A stretch of DNA of 8,361 bases from positions 1 to 8,361 of the forward strand of contig VGSO01000110.1 of assembly GCA_016874945.1 (NCBI GenBank), in the 5' to 3' direction. How positions within the stretch are numbered: position 1 is the stretch's first letter; each line of letters opens with the position of its first letter. The translations under genes and the position numbers were made by a program. The notes beneath the pieces were generated by a model. That model was not told where the DNA came from, made no database searches, and was given only the letters and a program-made list of their open reading frames with translations. This document shows positions 1 through 5,473 of the stretch, piece by piece. This DNA is from Deltaproteobacteria bacterium. GTDB taxonomy: Bacteria > Desulfobacterota > Desulfobaccia > Desulfobaccales > 0-14-0-80-60-11.

Positions 1-1616
1 TGGCGGTGGTGGACACCGGGGTGGACTACACCCATCCGGACCTGGCCGCCAATGTCGTCAAGGGTCATGATTACGTCGAGGATGATGACGATCCCATGGA
101 TGAAGCGGGCCACGGCACCCATGTGGCCGGGCTCATCGCCGCCAACTCCGCCAGCGGGGCTTCCGGCGTATCTCCCACCACCAAGATCCTGGCGGTGCGG
201 GTCCTGGACGCGTATGGCAGCGGCACCTCGTTCCAGGTCATGCAGGGCATTAATTTCGCCAGAAACAGCAATGCCAAGATTATCAATCTGAGCCTGGGCG
301 GCTATGCGTTGGAGGGCAGTGGCGCTTACAACACTTTCCAGACATTGGTGGACGACTGCTTCCTGGAGGGCAAAATCGTCTGCGTCGCCGCCGGCAATGA
401 AGACAACGCCCAGACCTACTATGACATGCACAACTGGCCCCCGCCCAACTACGTGCCCGTCCCGGCCTGGTTTCCCAGTTCCTTCACCGTGGGCGCCAGC
501 GAAGAGAACGATTGCCGGGCCTACTTCTCCAATTACGACGTGGGGACCCTGGGAGGAGTGGATTATAACTTCAACTTCGTGGACATCGTGGCCCCGGGGT
601 GGAACGTTCTTTCCACCATTCCCGTAACCCAGGGAGTCTATGCGAGATACAGCGGCACCTCCATGGCCGCCCCCATCGTGGCCGGCTGCGCCGCCCGGGT
701 GTGGAAGAAATATCCTGGCTACACCCCCGCGCAGGTGCAAAACCGCTTGATTACCACCGGCCTGCCGGTGGGGAGCGCCACCGGGGCCAACGGTTTCTAC
801 ACGGTGGAAAGGCGGGTGGACCTGATGAAGGCCCTGGGGCTCAATGCCACCGGTTTCTGCGGAGTGGTTTACAGCGGCCAGACCGGCGCGCCTCTGGACG
901 GAGTGAAGGTCGTGGCCACCCCTTCGGGCGCCACGGTCTTTACCAACCCCAGCGGCTTTTTTACCATGGTCGGCCTGGCGGGGGCCACCTCTTATAAACT
1001 GGTTTTTACCAAAGCGGGCCACGGCTCCTGGACCGTAGCCAACCAGGCGGCCGTGGCCAACAAGATCAAGGACCTGGTGCTGCCCAACCACATGAACAAA
1101 GCGCGGCCCACCGGCCAATGGACCTGCCTCTTCAGCCACCGCACCTGGCATCCGGGCTATGATGACGCCTTTTACTCCTATTTCCGTGACTGGTGGCCGG
1201 TTCCCTGGGCCAGCACCTACGGGCTCTATTTCGCCCCCCGGGTGGTACAGGACGGCAGCATCATTGCCGAGCCCGGATGGGGGAGCCTGGTCGAGCCCCC
1301 CTATGCCGCCATTACCAATGACGGTTGGCTTTACACTTCCGGCTGCCTGAACCTGGTCATCAGCCAGGTGGCCGGCGGCAGCACTTACCGGATCTGGACC
1401 CGCCTGGATAATGACAACGACAGCTATTGGGAATGGGGCAGCTACAAGGGCGCCGGCCAAGGCCTCAGGGCCCGGATTTACAACGGCGGCGCCATAAAAG
1501 GCCAGGCCGTGGCCGCCAGCGCCGCCGGTTCCGGGCCTTACTGGTGGGTGGCCGACCTGGTGGGCGACACCCTCACCATCCAGAACAAATTCGGCAACTC
1601 GCCTCCTCCTTTCTAA
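1..1616 (+). CDS. Subtilisin-family (S8) serine protease, 5' end outside the window
   Basis: The frame is already open at the window edge (codons from base 3), so the signal peptide, any propeptide and the true start are missing. Residues below are counted from the GTG at base 6. The S8 catalytic triad is complete: Asp3 in VVDTGVDYTHPDL, His36 in GHGTHVAGLIAA, and Ser219 in SGTSMAAPIVAG. The oxyanion-hole Asn131 sits in VAAGNED. The peptidase domain ends near residue 275. Residues 283-360 look like a carboxypeptidase-regulatory-like beta-sandwich (GVVYSGQTGAPLDGVKV, then NPSGFFTMVGL), often found as an accessory module in secreted enzymes. Residues 361-536 form a Trp/Tyr/Gly-rich, probably beta-rich domain that I cannot assign; the protein ends in NSPPPF. 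Family knowledge suggests an exported protease hydrolysing peptide bonds outside the cytoplasm. It points away from all other genes in the window and has its own terminator, so a functional link to the signalling cluster is not indicated. Confidence 0.93.
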   Translation, partial: AVVDTGVDYTHPDLAANVVKGHDYVEDDDDPMDEAGHGTHVAGLIAANSASGASGVSPTTKILAVRVLDAYGSGTSFQVMQGINFARNSNAKIINLSLGGYALEGSGAYNTFQTLVDDCFLEGKIVCVAAGNEDNAQTYYDMHNWPPPNYVPVPAWFPSSFTVGASEENDCRAYFSNYDVGTLGGVDYNFNFVDIVAPGWNVLSTIPVTQGVYARYSGTSMAAPIVAGCAARVWKKYPGYTPAQVQNRLITTGLPVGSATGANGFYTVERRVDLMKALGLNATGFCGVVYSGQTGAPLDGVKVVATPSGATVFTNPSGFFTMVGLAGATSYKLVFTKAGHGSWTVANQAAVANKIKDLVLPNHMNKARPTGQWTCLFSHRTWHPGYDDAFYSYFRDWWPVPWASTYGLYFAPRVVQDGSIIAEPGWGSLVEPPYAAITNDGWLYTSGCLNLVISQVAGGSTYRIWTRLDNDNDSYWEWGSYKGAGQGLRARIYNGGAIKGQAVAASAAGSGPYWWVADLVGDTLTIQNKFGNSPPPF

Positions 1617-1646
1617 GGAGCCCATAATCTCATCGGGTTAACCGGG

Positions 1647-1677
1647 ATGGCGGCCTCTGCGGAGGCCGCCATTTTTT
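1647..1677 (+). terminator. Rho-independent terminator of the protease gene
   Basis: A perfect 11-bp stem (ATGGCGGCCTC at 1647-1657 pairing with 1662-1672) has a 4-nt loop TGCG and runs into six T residues (1672-1677), 31 bases after the protease stop codon. The T run lies only on the plus-strand 3' side, so it is oriented to stop plus-strand transcription. The converging minus-strand transporter gene has no comparable hairpin after its stop at 1832. Confidence 0.92.
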
Positions 1678-1713
1678 ATGACCCCCGGGAACCCCCACCG
1701 GTTTTATACGGTC

Positions 1714-1733
1714 TTCGGTTTTCGGTTTTCGGT
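1714..1733. repeat. Short heptamer tandem repeat (TTCGGTT, about 2.9 copies)
   Basis: Units at 1714-1720 and 1721-1727 are identical, followed by a six-base partial unit at 1728-1733. The array lies in the 215-bp gap between the converging protease and transporter genes. Its 7-bp period matches that of the longer CCTGAAA array at 3756-3811, although the unit sequence differs. Confidence 0.8.
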
Positions 1734-1831
1734 AAAGATAATTACGGATTATCAATAAGTTGCAGATTAAGTTTGTTGCACTTGAAAGAGAAAATGGTAT
1801 AAATAATCAGGGAATTCTTTGAAACCTTGGA

Positions 1832-2824
1832 TCACCCGCTTCGGCGGGAGGTCAGCACGTCCTGGCGCCACAGGCGCTGGCGGCGGGTCTCTTCCCGGCG
1901 GAGACTGCAAGGCTCACGGCCGCACACGGGACACTCGGGGTCCGCGCAAGGGTCCGCGTGAATGAGGATGTCCGCCTGGCCGCGGAAATGCTCCTCTATG
2001 ATCTTCTCCACCTCCTTGACCTCCTGGTGGCTCTCGGCAAGGGTCAGGTCCCGGGGCAAAATGAGGTGAAAGTCCAGCAATATCCGGCTGCCGGCCCGCC
2101 GGGACCGGAGACGGTGGATGTCAATCCAGATATACTTGCGGCGCCGGGCCAGCAGGTCGCAGATCTCCGCCAGGAGGTCCGGGTCCGAGGTGTCCATCAG
2201 TCCCGCGCCGGCCTGGCGCAACAGCTGCGCCCCGGTTACCACAATATTTAACCCCACCAGGAAGGCCACCGCGCCGTCCAGCCATATCCAGCCCGTGGCC
2301 CACATCAGGCCCAACCCCACCACCACACCCACGGACGTATAAACGTCGGTGAGGACGTGCTTGCCGTCGGCTACCAGGGTGAGAGATTGGGTGCGCCGTC
2401 CCACCAGGATCAGACCCAGTCCCAGGGCCAGGTTGACCAGGCTCACCCCTGTTAGGATGAGGAGTCCGCCTTCCAGGTGAGGGAGCGGCCGGGGGTGGAA
2501 AAATTGTTGCCAGGCCTGGTAGAAAATCCCGGCCGCGGCCAAAATGATGAGCGCGCCTTCAAAGCCGGCGGAAAAATATTCAATCTTGCCGTGGCCGTAA
2601 GGGTGGGCCGCATCCGGGGCTTGGGCGGCGATGAGCACGCTGGCCAGGGCAAAAGACGAGGCCGCCACATTGATAATGGATTCCAGGGCATCGGAGAGGA
2701 TGGCCGCGGATTGGGTGAGCCAGAAGGCGTAAAATTTCCCCGCCATCAAGGCCGTCCCCACCAGAATTGAGGCGGAGACGGCTACAAGACGGAGACGCTG
2801 TCGGCGAGTTTCAGCTAAAGGCAT
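1832..2824 (-). CDS. Cation diffusion facilitator (CDF) family metal efflux transporter
   Basis: At 330 residues the protein has a normal length for a CDF transporter, an inner-membrane proton-coupled exporter of divalent metals such as Zn2+, Fe2+, Mn2+ or Co2+. Family signatures are clear: TM2 carries LSDALESIINV (Asp45, Glu48, Ser49, Asn52), the cytoplasmic loop has HPYGHGKIEYFSAGFEG (74-90), and TM5 carries ADGKHVLTDVYTS with the His156-x3-Asp160 metal pair. Hydrophobic segments at about 12-36, 40-66, 86-107, 120-142, 160-178 and 183-205 give the usual six helices. The cytoplasmic domain (about 210-292) ends in ADILIHADPC. Beyond it lies a cysteine cluster: Cys293, Cys298, Cys301, Cys306. 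The TM2 site is Asp45-x3-Ser49 rather than the Asp-x3-Asp of FieF, so the metal cannot be read from the motif. The ATG at 2824 is the first start after an in-frame stop; no good Shine-Dalgarno precedes it. The gene lies 69 bp downstream of a response regulator on the same strand, with no terminator between, so co-transcription is possible. Confidence 0.94.
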   Translation of the reverse strand: MPLAETRRQRLRLVAVSASILVGTALMAGKFYAFWLTQSAAILSDALESIINVAASSFALASVLIAAQAPDAAHPYGHGKIEYFSAGFEGALIILAAAGIFYQAWQQFFHPRPLPHLEGGLLILTGVSLVNLALGLGLILVGRRTQSLTLVADGKHVLTDVYTSVGVVVGLGLMWATGWIWLDGAVAFLVGLNIVVTGAQLLRQAGAGLMDTSDPDLLAEICDLLARRRKYIWIDIHRLRSRRAGSRILLDFHLILPRDLTLAESHQEVKEVEKIIEEHFRGQADILIHADPCADPECPVCGREPCSLRREETRRQRLWRQDVLTSRRSG

Positions 2825-2893
2825 TAATGACAGATTAGCCCAGATTAAGGGAAAGTTAAAGAGAATCCTATCTTAATTATTGGCGGCCGTTGG

Positions 2894-3547
2894 TTAATGC
2901 TCCAGGGAGGTAATCCCTTGGCGGATGGCGTATTTGGTGAGTTCGGCAATACTGCGGATCCCCAGCTTGTTCATGATGGACTTGCGGTGGGCTTCCACGG
3001 TTTTGACGCTGACGCAGAGGATTTCGGCGATTTTATTGGTATTGTGGCCTTCCGTCAGGAGTTGGAGCACCTCCCGCTCCCGGTTGGAAAGGGCGCCAAA
3101 GGCCGAGACCCCGGTGGAGATCCAGCCGCTGACAAAGTCTTTGATGACGATATCCGAAATTCCCGGGCTAAGGTAGGTCTTGCCGTTCATGACGATGCGG
3201 ATGGCTTTCACCAGCTCTTCCAGGGCGCAGTCCTTCAACAGGTATCCGGAGGCCCCGGCTTTGAGCATATTCAGCACGAAGAGGCTGTCGGAGTGCATGG
3301 ACAGGGCGATGACTTTGACCCCGGGACTTTCATCCCGGACCTGCCGGGTGGCTTCGATGCCGTTCAAATCCGGCATGGAGATGTCCATGATGACGACGTC
3401 CGGGTGGAGTTCTTTGATCAAGCGCAGGGCGGTGCGGCCGTTGTCCGCTTCGGCCAACACCTTCATGTCCGGTTCCCTGCCCAACAGGGTGCGCAGTCCG
3501 TGGCGCACAATTTGATGATCATCTGCCAGGACGATTTTTATGGCCAT
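2894..3547 (-). CDS. NarL/LuxR-type response regulator (third of the trio, RR1)
   Basis: The 217-residue protein has a receiver domain (about 3-120) and a C-terminal LuxR-type helix-turn-helix (about 150-215). The phosphorylation machinery is intact: acidic pocket Asp9-Asp10, phospho-acceptor Asp55 in VIMDISMP, switch Ser83 in ALSMHSD, and Lys105 in YLLKDC. The HTH contains REREVLQLLTEG and the recognition helix region VSVKTVEAHRKSIMNKLGI. The reading frame stays open to an ATG at 3607, but ATG 3547 is preferred: minus-strand AGGGGG lies 5 nt upstream, and the protein then starts MAIKIVLADDH exactly like its paralogue at 4820-5473. By hand alignment it is about 77% identical to that paralogue. 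It presumably takes phosphate from the sensor kinase encoded upstream and regulates transcription; targets are unknown. The upstream gap carries an array of four candidate operators, and the CDF transporter gene follows 69 bp downstream. Confidence 0.95.
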   Translation of the reverse strand: MAIKIVLADDHQIVRHGLRTLLGREPDMKVLAEADNGRTALRLIKELHPDVVIMDISMPDLNGIEATRQVRDESPGVKVIALSMHSDSLFVLNMLKAGASGYLLKDCALEELVKAIRIVMNGKTYLSPGISDIVIKDFVSGWISTGVSAFGALSNREREVLQLLTEGHNTNKIAEILCVSVKTVEAHRKSIMNKLGIRSIAELTKYAIRQGITSLEH

Positions 3548-3552
3548 CATGT

Positions 3553-3558
3553 CCCCCT
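3553..3558 (-). promoter_or_regulatory. Ribosome binding site deciding the RR1 start
   Basis: Minus-strand AGGGGG lies 5 nt before the ATG at 3547. It is only 2 nt before the adjacent ATG at 3550 and far from the ATG at 3607, so it favours 3547 as the initiation codon. Confidence 0.65.
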
Positions 3559-3585
3559 GGAAGAATAAGGGCTGCAGCCAGAATA

Positions 3586-3665
3586 GGGGAATTTCCTGAA
3601 AAAACACTTGGAAAATCCCTACTTTTAAGTTGGAAAAATCCTAAATTTTAACTAGGGGAATCCCT
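3586..3665. promoter_or_regulatory. Array of four imperfect-palindrome sites upstream of RR1 (candidate operators)
   Basis: Four 12-bp elements can be read on the plus strand: GGGGAATTTCCT at 3586, TGGAAAATCCCT at 3609, TGGAAAAATCCT at 3631 and AGGGGAATCCCT at 3654. Their consensus is NGGRRAWWYCCT, a GG/CC-armed imperfect palindrome. Start-to-start distances are 23, 22 and 23 bp, close to two DNA turns, so bound dimers would sit on one face. The two inner copies extend to a 14-bp direct repeat (12 of 14 identical). The array lies 39-118 bp upstream of the RR1 start codon. A weak minus-strand -10-like TATTCT (3580-3585) sits beside the first element with no good -35, which would fit an activator-dependent promoter. 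The binding protein is not known; the NarL-type regulators encoded here are the natural candidates. Confidence 0.55.
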
Positions 3666-3713
3666 TAAGGAAAAGTAATAAGGGTGGGAAATAATATGGA
3701 TTTCCGGGCTCCA

Positions 3714-3746
3714 GGTTTCCGGGGCCAGCCGTTGGTTTCCAGGGCC
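3714..3746. repeat. 13-bp direct repeat GGTTTCC-N-GGGCC
   Basis: Copies at 3714-3726 and 3734-3746 differ at one of 13 bases and are spaced 20 bp apart. Their GGTTTCC core is nearly complementary to the GAAACC junctions of the heptamer array that starts 9 bp further right. A transcript reading leftward past the RR2 stop could therefore fold GGTTTCAGG against CCTGGAAACC with a one-base bulge. No T run follows, so this is not a standard terminator. Confidence 0.6.
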
Positions 3747-3755
3747 GTGTTAATT

Positions 3756-3811
3756 CCTGAAACCTGAAACCTGAAACCTGAAACCTAAAACCTGACAACC
3801 GGAACCTGAAA
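3756..3811. repeat. Heptamer tandem array, 8 units of CCTGAAA
   Basis: The array spans exactly 56 bases, or eight 7-bp units. The first four (3756-3783) are perfect CCTGAAA. The next three are degenerate (CCTAAAA, CCTGACA, ACCGGAA), and the last (3805-3811) is perfect again. It ends five bases from the RR2 stop codon (3817-3819). There are no unique spacers, so it is not a CRISPR. Similar heptanucleotide arrays are known in some bacterial genomes, for example the STRR repeats of filamentous cyanobacteria; kinship is not implied. Copy number may vary between strains by replication slippage. Confidence 0.9.
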
Positions 3812-3816
3812 TGCAA

Positions 3817-4500
3817 CTAGACTTCCAGGGAAGTCAAACCCTGGCGCACCGCATACTTGGTGAGTTCGGCCACACTGTGGATGTCCAGCTTGGTCATAAT
3901 CTGTTTGCGGTGGGTCTCCACCGTCTTGGAACTGACGCAGAGGCGTTCGGCGATGGAGTGGGTGTTTCTGCCTTCCGCCATGAGCTGGAGCACTTCCCTC
4001 TCCCGGTTGGTAAGGATGGAAAAAGCCGAACCCTTGGTCATGGAATAGCCGTTCACCAGGTCTTTGACCACTATGTCCGAGATTCCCGGGCTGAGATAAG
4101 TCTTGTTGGACACCACCGTACGGATGGCTTTGACCAGATCTTCCACGGCGCAGTCCTTCAAGAGATAGCCGCTGGCCCCGGCTTTGAGCATGTTCAGCAC
4201 AAAGAAGCTATCGGAATGCATGGACAGGGCCACCACTTTCACTCCGGGAGATTCTGCCAGGATCTGTCGGGTGGCTTCGATGCCGTTCAAATCCGGCATG
4301 GAAATGTCCATGACCACCACCAGGGGGGAAAGCTGCTGGACCAGGCGCAAGGTATCCCGGCCGTTATCAGCTTCGCCCACCACCTCCATATCCGACTCCG
4401 CGGTCAAAAGGGAGCGGACCCCTTGACGCACAATCTGGTGGTCATCGGCCATGACGATCTTGATTTTCCGGTTATCCAGGGGGAGACCTCTCTGTTGCAT
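3817..4500 (-). CDS. NarL/LuxR-type response regulator (second of the trio, RR2)
   Basis: The 227-residue protein has a receiver domain with acidic Asp19-Asp20, phospho-acceptor Asp65 (VVMDISMP), Ser93 and Lys115 (YLLKDC), all intact. The LuxR-type HTH carries REREVLQLMAEG and VSSKTVETHRKQIMTKLDI. Start choice: the frame is open up to an ATG at 4575 (252 residues), but the ATG at 4500 has a strong Shine-Dalgarno GGAGGA 5 nt upstream and is preferred. The remaining N-terminus (MQQRGLPLDNRK) is about ten residues longer than in its two paralogues. It is the most divergent of the three; the recognition region differs from the others at several residues (SSKTVET versus SVKTVEA), so its DNA preference could be slightly different. 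It probably accepts phosphate from the kinase encoded upstream. The gene is separated from RR3 by 319 bp and from RR1 by 269 bp, suggesting its own promoter. Confidence 0.95.
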   Translation of the reverse strand: MQQRGLPLDNRKIKIVMADDHQIVRQGVRSLLTAESDMEVVGEADNGRDTLRLVQQLSPLVVVMDISMPDLNGIEATRQILAESPGVKVVALSMHSDSFFVLNMLKAGASGYLLKDCAVEDLVKAIRTVVSNKTYLSPGISDIVVKDLVNGYSMTKGSAFSILTNREREVLQLMAEGRNTHSIAERLCVSSKTVETHRKQIMTKLDIHSVAELTKYAVRQGLTSLEV

Positions 4501-4819
4501 GATTTCCTCCATGGCAGGGCTCTTGAAAACAGAGCCATCCTTGGCCCAGTCCGCCCTCTGTGGCGCCTCTGCCATTTTCTTGTTAAATTAGCCTTCGTGA
4601 CCTTGAATCTAATCTACTATTTATCGGAAGAAAATTCGGCAATGCCTGATTTTTTCGCTTAAACTCCCTAATTTTTTATTAAGGGAATGTAGGGTAATTC
4701 TGATGGAAGTTAATATAGTTTACAGATTAAAATGATAATTGTTGGTGATACAGGGAGAAGCACCCCTGGGTATTGGGACATGCCTGGCAGGGTGGGGGGG
4801 GCGATTTCCGGGATCGCTC
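4501..4819. other. 319-bp gap between RR3 and RR2; no gene seen
   Basis: No convincing gene lies here. From right to left it holds a weak 5-bp hairpin just after the RR3 stop (GCGAT 4801-4805 with ATCGC 4813-4817, no T run). Next is a G-rich plus-strand stretch with G runs at 4753, 4768, 4775, 4790 and an eight-G run at 4794-4801. Two 9-bp words follow in direct repeat at a 10-bp step, TAAGGGAAT (4680-4688) and TAGGGTAAT (4690-4698). Last is an inverted repeat TCCCTAAT (4665-4672) / ATTAAGGGA (4678-4686) with a one-base bulge. The AT-rich part at 4590-4740 is the likely location of the RR2 promoter, but I could not pick convincing -35 and -10 boxes. Confidence 0.6.
4506..4510 (-). promoter_or_regulatory. 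Ribosome binding site deciding the RR2 start
   Basis: Minus-strand GGAGG, followed by AAATC and the ATG at 4500, is the best Shine-Dalgarno in the window. The alternative ATG at 4575 is preceded only by an A-rich stretch, so a 75-base N-terminal extension is unlikely though not excluded. Confidence 0.75.
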
Positions 4820-5473
4820 TCAGGTTTCCAGGGAAGTCAGGCCCTGGCGGATGGCGTACTTGGTGAGTTCCGCGACGCTGTGGATTCCCAGCTTGTTCAT
4901 GACCTGCTTGCGGTGCGCTTCCACGGTTTTGACGCTGACGCAGAGGCAATCGGCGATCTGGTTGGTGGTCTTGCCTTCGGTAATGAGTTGGAGGACTTCC
5001 CGCTCCCGAGGAGTCAATACCGAGTAGGCCGAACCCCCGGCGCCACCCCAGCCCCCGATAAAATCCTTAATGACGATATCGGAGATGCCGGGACTAAGAA
5101 AGGTTTTGCGGTTTTCCACGGTGCGAACCGCCTTGACCAGCTCTTCCAAGGCGCAGTCCTTCAGCAGATACCCCGAAGCCCCGGCCTTGAGCATATTCAA
5201 GACATAGGAGCTGTCGGAGTGCATGGACAGGGCGATGACTTTTACCCGGGGCGACTCGGAAAGAATCTGTCGGGTGGCTTCAATGCCGTTGAGGCCGGGC
5301 ATGGAGATGTCCATAATCACTATATTGGGAGCCAGTTCCTTCACCAGTTGGAGGGCGTCCCGGCCATTGTCGGCCTCGGCCACCACCTTCAGGTCCGGCT
5401 CCAGTTCCAGCAAATTGCGTAGTCCGTGGCGCACAATCTGATGGTCGTCGGCCAGGATAATTCGAATGGTCAT
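4820..5473 (-). CDS. NarL/LuxR-type response regulator coupled to the sensor kinase (RR3)
   Basis: The 217-residue protein has a receiver with Asp9-Asp10, phospho-acceptor Asp55 (VIMDISMP), Ser83 and Lys105 (YLLKDC). Its C-terminal LuxR-type HTH includes REREVLQLITEG and VSVKTVEAHRKQVMNKLGI. The frame runs open into the kinase gene up to 5569, but the ATG at 5473 is the real start: AAGGGG lies 6 nt upstream and the protein then begins MTIRIILADDH. That ATG overlaps the kinase TGA as ATGA, the classic arrangement for translational coupling, so this is the most likely cognate partner of the kinase. It is nearly identical in length to RR1 (both 217 residues) and about 77% identical to it by hand count. 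A glycine-rich linker (GGWGGAGGS) sits between receiver and HTH; the other two have different linkers. Role: phosphorylation-dependent DNA-binding regulator, targets unknown. Confidence 0.96.
   Translation of the reverse strand: MTIRIILADDHQIVRHGLRNLLELEPDLKVVAEADNGRDALQLVKELAPNIVIMDISMPGLNGIEATRQILSESPRVKVIALSMHSDSSYVLNMLKAGASGYLLKDCALEELVKAVRTVENRKTFLSPGISDIVIKDFIGGWGGAGGSAYSVLTPREREVLQLITEGKTTNQIADCLCVSVKTVEAHRKQVMNKLGIHSVAELTKYAIRQGLTSLET

Noticed and set aside
2877..2893. Palindromic GGCGGCCGTTGG region after RR1 as a terminator
   Set aside because: It is a short GC-rich near-palindrome without a loop or T run, too weak to call.
3586..3597. Resemblance of GGGGAATTTCC to the eukaryotic NF-kappaB site
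   Set aside because: The surrounding genes are bacterial; the similarity is a coincidence of a short GG/CC palindrome.
3548..3607. 20-residue N-terminal extension of RR1 from the ATG at 3607
   Set aside because: The extension (MFFQEIPLFWLQ...) has no counterpart in RR3, covers the candidate operator region, and the ATG at 3547 has a ribosome binding site at correct spacing.
3756..3811. Possible CRISPR array at the regular repeats
   Set aside because: The units are 7 bp and directly adjacent, with no spacers and no cas genes nearby.
3811..4662. 283-codon plus-strand open frame opposite RR2, and similar frames opposite RR1 (2897-3568) and RR3 (4739-5422)
   Set aside because: Their translations resemble one another only because the three regulators on the other strand are paralogues. 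They have no known domain and no independent start signals, so they are shadows.
4801..4817. Hairpin GCGAT/ATCGC after the RR3 stop as a terminator
   Set aside because: The stem is only 5 bp and no T run follows on the minus strand, so it is not a convincing intrinsic terminator.
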